DNA from: Treponema sp. | GTDB taxonomy: Bacteria > Spirochaetota > Spirochaetia > Treponematales > Breznakiellaceae | Direction of reading: 5' to 3' | Assembly: GCA_031279635.1 (NCBI GenBank) | Contig: JAITIC010000183.1 | Coordinates: 1 to 44,562, forward strand | DNA: 44,562 nucleotides | Part shown: positions 24,556 to 32,454 of the stretch, piece by piece | Position numbering within the stretch: position 1 is the first letter of the stretch | Layout: each line of letters begins with the position of its first letter | Program-made: the position numbers and the translations under genes | Notes under the pieces: generated by a model | The model's database searches: none | Told to the model about the DNA's origin: nothing | Seen by the model: the letters and a program-made list of their open reading frames with translations, nothing else

Positions 24556-25656
24556 TTAAAAAGCGGTATTCGCAAACTGACTGACATACCGGTCGTGCTT
24601 CATGGGCGGCCAGGTATTGACGGCTTTAAGATCAGCGGCGCCCCAGCGGGCCGGATCGTTTACATTGGCCCTGGTAACGACAAAGGGTTCAAAGATTATT
24701 TCTTTGGGGATGCTTTTCCCGTGAAGATAATCCACGATGACCCTTGCGGCAATATCCGAATGTAAGGCGGCGTTGTGTTCAACCGCGACATCAAGATACC
24801 CGTCATTGATTGCCTTTATGCCGTTTTCGTCGGCGTCAATGGACGCAATGGTAATGTGGTTAGGATTGTCAACGGGATAGAGTTTTCCTATTTCCCTGAG
24901 GGCCTGAAGGACGCCGACGAGCATACAGTCTGACATAACGAAGATCGCGTTGGCATCGGGATGTTTGGAAAAGCCGTCTTTGGTTGCGATGTATGCGGCG
25001 TTGTTATCCCATTTTGCCTCGACTTTATAATCCAGCATTTGAATAACATCGCTGTTTTTGGCCGCCACATCCTCAAACCCCTGCTGCCTTTCACGGCCCA
25101 GCACGATCTCCAACTGGCCCATAATTGAAATGACCTTGGCGACCTTTCCTTCTTTGCGGAATTTGTCCGCGATGTATTGGGCCCCAAGACCTCCCAGCTC
25201 AAACTGATTGGACTGGATGTGGGTAAGAACTTCGCAGCCTGAGTCCGGCTTGACATCAATGGAAAGTACGGGAATATTCGCCTGATTTAGCTGCCGGATT
25301 GCCGGTACAACCGCGCCTGAGTCGGCGGGTTTAATGACCACAATGTCGGGCCTTGTTACCAGAAGATTCTGCGCCTGCTGCGCCTGTTCTTCTGGTTTCA
25401 GATCGCAACTTTGCAGGTTGTACCTGCCGCCGGCACGGGTAACAAGGTTGCCGAGAAATCCTGTACTTGCCGCCTGCCACGCACTGCTGACTTCGTTGGC
25501 AAGAAAGACGACCTGCGCCGGTTTACCGTTTATGACCAGCGGTTTGGCGGGATCATCAGCCTGAGACGAAGTTCCACCGCCCTGCGAGCCGCCGCCCGCA
25601 AAAAGGGGAATACAAATCGCCAATGTGCAGAGAAAAATAAACAGTACCCTTTTCAT
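24556..25656 (-). CDS. Sugar ABC transporter solute-binding protein (RbsB/Peripla_BP_4)
   Basis: 366 aa with a signal peptide MKRVLFIFLCTLAICIPLFA and a Gly/Ser-rich linker (GGGSQGGGTSS). The mature fold shows VFLANEVSSAWQAASTGFLGNL, VVIKPADSGAVVPAIRQLNQANIPVLSIDV and ASIDADENGIKAINDG, as in ribose- and xylose-type binding proteins. It starts 20 bp after the permease gene, within TU3. The ligand cannot be told from sequence; the shared operator suggests it is related to that of TU1. Confidence 0.9.
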   Translation of the reverse strand: MKRVLFIFLCTLAICIPLFAGGGSQGGGTSSQADDPAKPLVINGKPAQVVFLANEVSSAWQAASTGFLGNLVTRAGGRYNLQSCDLKPEEQAQQAQNLLVTRPDIVVIKPADSGAVVPAIRQLNQANIPVLSIDVKPDSGCEVLTHIQSNQFELGGLGAQYIADKFRKEGKVAKVISIMGQLEIVLGRERQQGFEDVAAKNSDVIQMLDYKVEAKWDNNAAYIATKDGFSKHPDANAIFVMSDCMLVGVLQALREIGKLYPVDNPNHITIASIDADENGIKAINDGYLDVAVEHNAALHSDIAARVIVDYLHGKSIPKEIIFEPFVVTRANVNDPARWGAADLKAVNTWPPMKHDRYVSQFANTAF

Positions 25657-25676
25657 GTTTCCTCCAGTTCCGTAGA

Positions 25677-26654
25677 TTAATCCTGTTTCCAGGTTTTTTT
25701 TATCGCGTCAATCGCGATAACAACAAAAATAATCAGCCCTTTTGCAATTTCCTGCATGAAAGGGGTTACACCGGTGATATTAAGGCCGTTGTTGATCATG
25801 GCGATAAGGATGGCTCCAAGTATCGTACCACCGACGCCGCCTTCGCCGCCGAACAGGGAGGTCCCGCCTATAACGCAGGCGGCGACGCAATCCAGTTCGA
25901 GGCCCGTGCCTATGGTGGAAGAAGCGCTCTGCAGGCGGGATATGACGAGGACCGCGCCAAGCGACGCGAAAAAGCCGCTGATAACATAGGTCAGTGTAAT
26001 GACACTGTCAGATTTTAGCCCCGCCAGCCACGCGGCCCGTTTGTTGCCGCCTACCGCGTAAACCTCGCGGCCATAGGTTGTTTTAAGCAGGATAAGTAAT
26101 CCGGCAAGCAGGCACAAGGCGAGCATGATGATCGGTATGGGAATAATGCCGAATAATCTGCCGTGGCCGAAAAAAGTTACTTTTTCAGGCAGATTTATCG
26201 TTTTACCGTTGGACATGGTCCTGGCAATGCCCCGGGTTATATTCATCATCGCCATGGTGGTAACAAAGGGGACCATCTTCAATTTTGTGATCGACAAGCC
26301 GTTGATAAGTCCTATAAATGAACCGATAGCCAGCATCAATAAACAGGCCAGGAGCCATTGTATTCCGGAATCTATCATCAACGCGCCTGAAATGCCGGTC
26401 AGTACCGCAATCCCTGAAACAGACAAATCAATACCGGCGCCGAGGATCACAAAAGTCATGCCTATTGAAACAATACCCGTAAGGGAAGCGGCAACGATAA
26501 TATTTATGAGGTTCAGGGGAGTCGCATATTTTCCGCCTGATGCGATTGAAAAAACAATGACAAAGGCAATAATAATGATAAAAAGAGTGCCTTTTTCCAG
26601 CCATGCCCGCTTATTCAGTCCAAAGCCCACCCCGGGTTTAGCAATGACACCCAT
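25677..26654 (-). CDS. Sugar ABC transporter permease (RbsC family), first gene of TU3
   Basis: 325 aa BPD_transp_2 permease. GNKRAAWLAGLKSDSVITLTYVISG and CVIGGTSLFGGEGGVGGTILGA are the hallmarks. It is the only permease of this importer, so it probably works as a homodimer, as RbsC does. AAGGAGAA precedes the ATG by a few bases. The promoter and operator block at 26,675-26,748 lie directly upstream. Confidence 0.9.
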   Translation of the reverse strand: MGVIAKPGVGFGLNKRAWLEKGTLFIIIIAFVIVFSIASGGKYATPLNLINIIVAASLTGIVSIGMTFVILGAGIDLSVSGIAVLTGISGALMIDSGIQWLLACLLMLAIGSFIGLINGLSITKLKMVPFVTTMAMMNITRGIARTMSNGKTINLPEKVTFFGHGRLFGIIPIPIIMLALCLLAGLLILLKTTYGREVYAVGGNKRAAWLAGLKSDSVITLTYVISGFFASLGAVLVISRLQSASSTIGTGLELDCVAACVIGGTSLFGGEGGVGGTILGAILIAMINNGLNITGVTPFMQEIAKGLIIFVVIAIDAIKKTWKQD

Positions 26655-26674
26655 TTACATTCTCCTTGAGAATT

Positions 26675-26703
26675 ATTTTAACTTCGGTTTTTTAATAACA
26701 CAA
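26675..26703 (-). promoter_or_regulatory. TU3 promoter
   Basis: TTGTGT (26698-26703), 17 bp, TAAAAT (26675-26680) on the minus strand, about 20 bp ahead of the permease ATG. Confidence 0.5.
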
Positions 26704-26748
26704 GCAAAATTTTGGTATGTTTTTTGTACCGTATTGTCCTACCAATTT
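26700..26748 (-). promoter_or_regulatory. GntR-type operator block upstream of TU3
   Basis: Contains TGGTAGGACAA (26734-26744, minus strand) followed by the same GGTACAAAAAACATACC half as TU1. The spacing from operator to -35 box is again 30 bp. This near-identity over about 48 bp contrasts with the unrelated sequence further downstream in the two promoters. Confidence 0.6.
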
Positions 26749-26818
26749 AGCCTTTTGTCCGTGTCGTCCCTGGTTTTTTCTCTTCTGTTGGTGTGGTTCG
26801 TGTGCTTAGTAGTTAAAA
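26749..26818 (-). repeat. ACCACGAAGG-type intergenic repeat, right copy (diverged)
   Basis: On the minus strand: AACTACTAAGCACACGAACC, then ACACC and a run AGAAGAGAAAAAACC. It aligns loosely (about 70 percent by eye) with the copy at 2,262, in the opposite orientation. The two copies bracket the folD/larA/catabolic block. The rest of the 26,655-26,932 gap holds the TU3 promoter and nothing else I recognise. Confidence 0.35.
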
Positions 26819-26932
26819 AATTGCTATACGTTTATCCTGGAATACCTTGGCTAATTCCTTCCCAAGTAGTAAGATAGCATATAAATCCCACTAAGCGGCA
26901 ATTAAGCGGTTATTATTCGGAGGGGTTGCTTG

Positions 26933-27703
26933 ATGAAAGAGGCGTCAAAAAGCGGACGGGACGGACGGCATTTTGAGCGTTCAAGCCGGGCTTTGGCTCT
27001 GGCGCGGAAAGAACTGCACTCGTACCTTAACGCGCCGGCCTTTTACGGCGCGGCGGTCTTTTTTCTGCTCTTTTGCTCAATATGGCTCTTCTATTTTCAG
27101 CGTTACTTTGCCATGGACGCCGCCACCCTGCGGCCCTATTTCGCAGCTTTTCCCGTGGCGTTCATTCTGGTTATTCCGGTGATCACCATGAAAAGCTGGG
27201 CCGAGGAACGGAAGACCGGCAGCGTGGAACTGCTCCTCACCATGCCCTTTTCCGAGTGGGATCTCGTGCTGGGAAAATTTTTCGCGGCGCTTGCGGTACT
27301 GGCGATGATGTTGGCCCTCACCGTTCCGCTGCCCCTGAGCCTGCGCGCCCTAGGGGACTTTGACGGCGGGATGATCCTCTGTGAATACGCCGGGGCTTTG
27401 CTGCTGGGTTCTTCCGCCGTCGCCCTGGGGCTGCTGCTCTCTTCGCTCTCAAAAAACCAGGCGGGCAGTTTTATGGGAAGCGCGGCGACGCTGATGGTGG
27501 TAATGCTTATCAATCAACTGACCTTTTCGTTTAACCTTCCCCAATGGCTCACCGAAGGAATCAACTTTATTTCCCTGACATTTCATTTTGAAAGTTTCTC
27601 CAAAGGGCTTATCGACAGCCGGGATCTCGCCTTTTTCATACTCAGCACGGCGCTGTTTTTATTCATCAATACCAGGGTAATTTTGATGAGGAGATGGGGC
27701 TGA
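26933..27703 (+). CDS. ABC-2 type permease (GldF/NosY-like)
   Basis: 256 aa; start chosen at ATG 26933, 7 bases after GGAGGGG, rather than the track TTG one codon earlier. Six hydrophobic segments, with a soluble N-terminus (ALARKELHSYLNAPAFYG) typical of GldF-type exporters. The loop SWAEERKTGSVELLLTMPFSEWDLVLGK is the family signature. It should pair with a GldA/NosF-type ATPase, but none is encoded upstream or downstream in this operon. The next gene overlaps it by one base (TGATG). Confidence 0.87.
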   Translation: MKEASKSGRDGRHFERSSRALALARKELHSYLNAPAFYGAAVFFLLFCSIWLFYFQRYFAMDAATLRPYFAAFPVAFILVIPVITMKSWAEERKTGSVELLLTMPFSEWDLVLGKFFAALAVLAMMLALTVPLPLSLRALGDFDGGMILCEYAGALLLGSSAVALGLLLSSLSKNQAGSFMGSAATLMVVMLINQLTFSFNLPQWLTEGINFISLTFHFESFSKGLIDSRDLAFFILSTALFLFINTRVILMRRWG

Positions 27704-29319
27704 TGACAAGAAAACAGACCGCAATTTTAACGGTATTGTCGCTCATCGCCCTGGCGCTGGCCTTCCTCGTGAGCCGCCGCTTTTGGTTCCGCCTGGATTT
27801 TACGCGGAATAGGGCCTACACGATTTCCGAAGTGTCGCGTAACCTCCACAACGAAATACCGGATCAGGTCAGAATAACCTATTATCTTTCCGACAAACTG
27901 CGCTCCATGCATCCCATGCCGGGGGAGATTGAGGATCTCTTGAGGGAGTACGCCGCTTATTCCCGCGGGAAAATACGCCTTGTGGTAAGGGACCCGGTTA
28001 AAGCCCGGCTTGCCGAACAGGTGGAACGCCTGGGCATTCAGCCCCAGCAGATTCAGACCGTGGCCGAGGATCAGTCGAGTCTCGTTACGGTCTACACGGG
28101 TCTTGCCATTGAATACCTGGACACGATAGAAGTGCTGCCGGTGGTGTTTTCCCTTGATACCCTTGAGTATGATTTGACCAGCCGGATTCGCGCACTGGTG
28201 CGGGGCAGCGAGCGCCAAATCGGGATCATTGTGGGGGACAGTTTCCGCCGGTGGAACGAGGATTACGTTTACCTGAATCAGGCTTTTGCCGGGGCGGGTT
28301 ACAAGCCGCGGCTCATTTCACCGGGGGATGAGATTCCGGACAGTCTGCCGGCGCTGTTTGTGCTGGGAGGCGTTGAAGAACTGGACAACTGGGCCTTGTA
28401 CCGGATTGACCGTTATATCCGTCAGGGGGGAAAGGCGCTTTTCGCGCTGGACGGAATCTACGTGGATACCCTCGGCAGCCTTGAGGCGAGAAAACAAAAC
28501 GATCAGGGGCTGCTGGAGATGGTCGCCTCCTACGGCGTGACCGTCCGTCCGGAGATCGTCCTGGATCGGGCCGCCCTGACCCTGCAATACCGGACCGGAA
28601 GTCCCGGCGGGGGCGTGCAGTACCGGATTATTCGCTATCCCCACTGGATCGGGATTCTCCCTGAAAGCGGAAATCTTGAGCATCCGGTGAGCGCCCATTT
28701 CGGCGGCGTGGACCTCTTCTGGGCAAGCCCTCTGGAACTCCATTCGCCCGAAGGAGTGGAGGCGATTCCCCTTTTTACCAGTACCGGCGACGCTTGGGTG
28801 ATGCGGGATACTTTTTACACAAATCCCGACGCCGCCTACCTGTTTGAACGGGACGCGGTGCAAACGCGGGGGCTTAAAATACTCGGAGCGAGCCTTACCG
28901 GAACCTTTCCGGGCTGGTTCGCCAACGCGCCCAAGCCCGTAAGGGAGGGTTCGGAGGAGGAACTGCCCGATATGCCCGCCAGACCCAGGCCGTCGCGTAT
29001 CATTGTCATCGGCGACACGGATTTTGCCACCACTCTTATCAGTGCCAGCGGGGGGATGCAAAACCTGGATTTTCTGCTGCAGGCCGCCGACTGGCTGGGC
29101 AACGACGATGATATTATCGGAATCCGCAACCGTGAATCCCAGGCGGGCCGGCTTGACCGTATCATTGATCCGGAAAAGAGAATCGCCGCCATGCGCCTTG
29201 CCCAGTTTGTCAATGTGATCCTCATGCCGCTTTTGGTTATTTTTGCGGGCCTTCTCCTCGCATGGAGGCGCAGAGCGCGTTTCCGTATATCCGCAAAGGA
29301 ACATTCTGATGACGTATAA
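27703..29319 (+). CDS. GldG-like ABC transporter auxiliary protein
   Basis: 538 aa from ATG 27703. GAGGAG lies 9 bases upstream of this ATG, whereas it directly touches the earlier ATG at 27694. There is an N-terminal membrane anchor (AILTVLSLIALALAFLVS), a large extracytoplasmic ABC_transp_aux region (about 35-480; IGIIVGDSFRRWNEDY, FVLGGVEELDNWALYRIDRY), and a C-terminal anchor (VNVILMPLLVIFAGLLLAWR) followed by basic residues. Relatives work with GldF-type permeases in envelope export or gliding loci. Its exact role is unknown. Confidence 0.85.
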   Translation: MTRKQTAILTVLSLIALALAFLVSRRFWFRLDFTRNRAYTISEVSRNLHNEIPDQVRITYYLSDKLRSMHPMPGEIEDLLREYAAYSRGKIRLVVRDPVKARLAEQVERLGIQPQQIQTVAEDQSSLVTVYTGLAIEYLDTIEVLPVVFSLDTLEYDLTSRIRALVRGSERQIGIIVGDSFRRWNEDYVYLNQAFAGAGYKPRLISPGDEIPDSLPALFVLGGVEELDNWALYRIDRYIRQGGKALFALDGIYVDTLGSLEARKQNDQGLLEMVASYGVTVRPEIVLDRAALTLQYRTGSPGGGVQYRIIRYPHWIGILPESGNLEHPVSAHFGGVDLFWASPLELHSPEGVEAIPLFTSTGDAWVMRDTFYTNPDAAYLFERDAVQTRGLKILGASLTGTFPGWFANAPKPVREGSEEELPDMPARPRPSRIIVIGDTDFATTLISASGGMQNLDFLLQAADWLGNDDDIIGIRNRESQAGRLDRIIDPEKRIAAMRLAQFVNVILMPLLVIFAGLLLAWRRRARFRISAKEHSDDV

Positions 29320-30328
29320 CAAAAAACTTTTTATTCATATAATGATAATCGCGGCGCTGGTTCTTGCGTATACCCTGGGCATAGTCTTTGATCCTGAAAG
29401 GACCGCTTTCGGATCCGACCTTCTTTCCTGGATAGATCCGCAGCTCGTTGACCGGATAGACCGTATCGCCATCGAAAGCGGCGGCGAAACCAAGGAACTG
29501 ATTCGTAAAAACGCCGGATGGTTTGTTTCGCATAACGGAAAAGACTACCCGGCCAGACAAATGCGGGTGGAGGTCTTTATCGATCTTCTTGCCAAACGCG
29601 CGCCCTATCCGGTCCGATCCTCAAACGCCTCGTCCCATGAACGGCTGGGACTTACCGAAAACGACGCTTCGCGGATTCTTGTATCGGGCGGCGTGGGGCT
29701 TCCGCTTTTGGACCTCTTGGTTGGGCAGGGGGATAATACCGGACAGGAAGTGTATTTGCGCAGGCGGGGCCAGAACGAGGCTCGTTCCGGCGAGGATGTC
29801 TTTACCTCCTACACCGAAAGTCCGCGCGCCTCCTGGTACAATCTGCGGCTCTTTCCGGAGAGCGAAAACGGCAGTCTGGATGCGGACAGCGTACAGCGCC
29901 TTACCGTCTACGCCGGGGCGCAAATGTCCGGCAATGAAGATGGTGATGGCTCAGACGCTGACGCTTATGGTGATACCGCCGCCGCGCCGGCGGAACTCCG
30001 CGTTTTTACCCGTAACGGCATGGAGTGGATCTTTAGCGGCATACACATCGCCGAGGCGGATATGAACAAGGTGGACTCTTATGTGCGGGGAATCCTCAAC
30101 GTCGAAGGGGATGATTTCAGCGATTCCGATGAAGGCGACCTCATGTTCAACCACAGCCGAATAACGCTGGAGCTGGAAGACGGCAGCGTGAAGACGGTGC
30201 GCCTCGGCCCGCCTGACGAAACAGGCCGCCGCCTTGCACGGGTTTCAGGATCGCCGTATACCTATTCCCTGGCGGGCTGGGCCGCCGAACGGCTGTTCAG
30301 GGATACTTCGTTTTTTGAGAAGCAATGA
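29309..30328 (+). CDS. DUF4340 membrane-anchored protein
   Basis: 339 aa from ATG 29309 (AAAGGAA ribosome site); the track start at 29243 lies inside the previous gene. One N-terminal anchor (LFIHIMIIAALVLAYTLGIVF), then a soluble DUF4340 domain with repeated modules (RIAIESGGETKELIRKNAG, RLGLTENDASRILVSG, TVRLGPPDETGRRLARVSGS). DUF4340 genes usually follow GldG genes and complete the exporter. An acidic insert (GNEDGDGSDADAYGD) lies near residue 210. It overlaps gldG by 11 bp. Confidence 0.82.
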   Translation: MTYNKKLFIHIMIIAALVLAYTLGIVFDPERTAFGSDLLSWIDPQLVDRIDRIAIESGGETKELIRKNAGWFVSHNGKDYPARQMRVEVFIDLLAKRAPYPVRSSNASSHERLGLTENDASRILVSGGVGLPLLDLLVGQGDNTGQEVYLRRRGQNEARSGEDVFTSYTESPRASWYNLRLFPESENGSLDADSVQRLTVYAGAQMSGNEDGDGSDADAYGDTAAAPAELRVFTRNGMEWIFSGIHIAEADMNKVDSYVRGILNVEGDDFSDSDEGDLMFNHSRITLELEDGSVKTVRLGPPDETGRRLARVSGSPYTYSLAGWAAERLFRDTSFFEKQ

Positions 30329-30615
30329 GTTGCCAAGAAAAGCAGAATTCCGGGAAACATTCTGTAAAAAGTGCCTGGCATTTCTCATAGACGGACCTCA
30401 CCGATCCTTATCCTCCTGATAATCTGCGCTGAATCTCCAGGAATCCTGGTAATTGGGCGGGTTCGCGGTAAAAAAAATGCCATGCGTGTATCCTGAGAAG
30501 GGAACGGGCCTGGGAAGGCGCGGTTAAGCCGAATTACCGCCGCGTAACGTAAAAACTTGTAAAATAAATTCCGGTATGATAGTATTGCTTTAAGATGGAT
30601 ACAGGAGTCTGATAT
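30329..30615. other. 287-bp gap before the CsgG-like lipoprotein gene
   Basis: No gene seen. It contains a 13-bp palindrome CCAGGAATCCTGG, which may form a weak hairpin, and near its end the promoter of the next gene. No terminator with a T-run is evident after the DUF4340 gene. Confidence 0.4.
30557..30585 (+). promoter_or_regulatory. Promoter of the CsgG-like lipoprotein gene
   Basis: TTGTAA, 17 bp, TAGTAT, ending 30 bp before the ATG, with AGGAGT as ribosome site. Confidence 0.5.
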
Positions 30616-31902
30616 ATGAAATTATCCCGTTGTTATTTGCCGTTTATCATGACAGGCGGAATTTGTTTGTTCTCCTGCGCAGCTACCGCTTCCGTTTTGG
30701 TAACCAGGCCGCCGTCGTGGGATACCGCCGCCGTTAGCCGCATAGCCGTCGATTCTTTCAGCTCCGGACGGGGGAATACAGAACGCCAGCTTGCCCAGTT
30801 TTTGACAACGACCGCCCTTAAAAATATTCAGGATACCGGAAAATTCATTCTGGTTGATTATGCCGGAATTGCCGGAAAGGAACGTGCTGGTGAAAATACC
30901 GCCGATTACGCGGACGCGGTTCTTTCAGGCGCGATAAGCCGCTTTGACGTAAAAGACAGAACAGAATCGAACATAGGGAAAGACGAGCAAATTTACCATA
31001 CGTATTTTAGGGAAGTAAATTTTGAATTTTCATACTCAATGCGAAGAACCAGTGACGGCGTCATACTCGGTCAGGCCGTCAGGGGGGATTCCCAAACCCA
31101 AAGCGCGTCCGCTCAAAAAGATCTCCCCTCCGCGTATGAAATTGCCAGAACAATAGGGACGCGGCAGCTGGAGTACCTCAAGCGTGAAATAGCCCCCTGG
31201 CAGGTTTATGAAAAGCTGGTCTTTGAAGAGGACAAAACAAAAGATCCGCGCATGAAGAATGCCAAGGCAATGGTCAAGGCGAAAGATTTTCAGTCCGCCT
31301 ATGCCGTGTACAGTGCGGTGTACGCGGATACCTCCAATTTTGCCGCCGGTTTTAACGCGGCGCTGTGCACTGAAATCATGGGGGACATCGCCGGGGCGGC
31401 GCTGCAGATGCGGCGGCTTTGGGAAGGCAACGCAGACTCCAAAGCCCGACAAGAGCTTGCGAGGCTGCAAAAAAATATCGCCGATTTGGAAAAAGTCAGC
31501 GAGTACGGCGGCCAGGGCGACTCGGTTATCGACAGCGCCGTTAAGCAGATTTCCGCCGAATTGCTCAAAAAAATTCCCCGGGGAGCGAGGGTCTCTGTTA
31601 TAGGCTCAAACGGCCAAAACGCGCTGGATTATGCCGTTGATGAATTAAGCGCCGCCTTTGCCAACTCGGGAACCGTCACCGTGGTGGACCGCCGGCAAAT
31701 TAACGCGATCATCGCTGAGCAGCGTTTCCAGATGTCAGGCGACGTAAGCGACGCGACCGCCGTTTCAATCGGACACCTCAGCGGTTCGCAGATCATCATC
31801 TCCTGTTCGCTGACCGGCTCCGGCTCCCTGCGCCGCCTGCGCGTACGGGCCATCAGCGTGGAAAAGGGTGAGGTACTTTACGAGGCTTCACGGCAGGTAT
31901 AG
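30616..31902 (+). CDS. CsgG/LpoB-like lipoprotein with internal TPR-like region
   Basis: 428 aa. The lipobox CLFSC puts the lipid-modified Cys at 21, so it sits in the outer or periplasmic envelope. N-terminal domain (about 35-195): RIAVDSFSSGRGNTERQLAQFL and a conserved beta pattern like LpoB/CsgG. Middle (about 210-290): AKDFQSAYAVYSAVYADTSNFAAGFNAAL, a TPR-like helical pair. C-terminal domain (about 310-428): GARVSVIGSNGQNALDYAVDELSAAF...VVDRRQINAIIAEQRFQMSG, again CsgG-like. Multi-copy lipoproteins of this design are frequent in treponemes; function unknown. Its 3' end overlaps the convergent ATL gene by 50 bp. Confidence 0.75.
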   Translation: MKLSRCYLPFIMTGGICLFSCAATASVLVTRPPSWDTAAVSRIAVDSFSSGRGNTERQLAQFLTTTALKNIQDTGKFILVDYAGIAGKERAGENTADYADAVLSGAISRFDVKDRTESNIGKDEQIYHTYFREVNFEFSYSMRRTSDGVILGQAVRGDSQTQSASAQKDLPSAYEIARTIGTRQLEYLKREIAPWQVYEKLVFEEDKTKDPRMKNAKAMVKAKDFQSAYAVYSAVYADTSNFAAGFNAALCTEIMGDIAGAALQMRRLWEGNADSKARQELARLQKNIADLEKVSEYGGQGDSVIDSAVKQISAELLKKIPRGARVSVIGSNGQNALDYAVDELSAAFANSGTVTVVDRRQINAIIAEQRFQMSGDVSDATAVSIGHLSGSQIIISCSLTGSGSLRRLRVRAISVEKGEVLYEASRQV

Positions 31903-32203
31903 GAACCACCCCGTATTTATCCATGTCCACCTGGCCGTATTTCGACACTTCGACGCCCTCTGAGCGGAGCAGGGCCGCCTGTAGTTCCAGACCCTGGCCG
32001 GAATCCAGCGCTATACTGCCGTCGGCCCTGATCACACGATGCCAGGGGAGTTTTTCCTTCTCCGACAGGGAATGAAGCACCCGCACAACCTGCCGCGCGC
32101 CGTTGGGGAACCCGGCGGCCAAGGCAAGATCCCGGTAACAGGAGACCTTTCCCCTGGGAATTGAACGGATGGCTTTGACAATGGCAAGGGTAGACGAAAG
32201 CAT
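31853..32203 (-). CDS. Alkyltransferase-like protein (ATL), DNA alkylation damage recognition
   Basis: 116 aa from ATG 32203; the track start at 32299 adds 32 residues not seen in the family. It has the MGMT DNA-binding fold: SIPRGKVSCYRDLALAAGFPNGARQVVRVLHSL, and LPWHRVIRADGSI. The reactive Cys of MGMT (PCHRV) is Trp here (W54), the mark of ATL proteins, which bind O6-alkylguanine and hand it to nucleotide excision repair without transferring the alkyl group. Short size fits. Convergent and overlapping with the lipoprotein gene. Confidence 0.88.
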   Translation of the reverse strand: MLSSTLAIVKAIRSIPRGKVSCYRDLALAAGFPNGARQVVRVLHSLSEKEKLPWHRVIRADGSIALDSGQGLELQAALLRSEGVEVSKYGQVDMDKYGVVPIPAVKPRKVPHPFPR

Positions 32204-32271
32204 GATGTAGAAGAGTATACCATATTTCATATAGATGATGCATTGCCTCAAAATTAAGTAAAATTGGTAAA

Positions 32272-32290
32272 CCTCCGGCTTTGCCGGAGG
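32272..32290. terminator. Compact GC-rich hairpin upstream of ATL
   Basis: CCTCCGGC, loop TTT, GCCGGAGG: an 8-bp perfect stem. No T-run follows directly on either strand, so a terminator role is uncertain. Confidence 0.35.
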
Positions 32291-32454
32291 ACTTAACAAG
32301 TTTGACTTTTACGGGAGTATTAAAAGTTTTCAAATTTATACAGAACTGGATCTTGTAATACACAACAAGAAGGTTTTTAAGAGATAGAAAAAATAGGGAC
32401 AAGTATGATGTTCCAGGATAAAGATAATTAAACACATAAATGAGTAAAACGAGG

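Noticed and set aside
28318-29322. 334-aa minus-strand ORF opposite the gldG-like gene
   Set aside because: Shadow of a GC-rich coding strand; no known domain, whereas the plus strand encodes a clear GldG-type protein.
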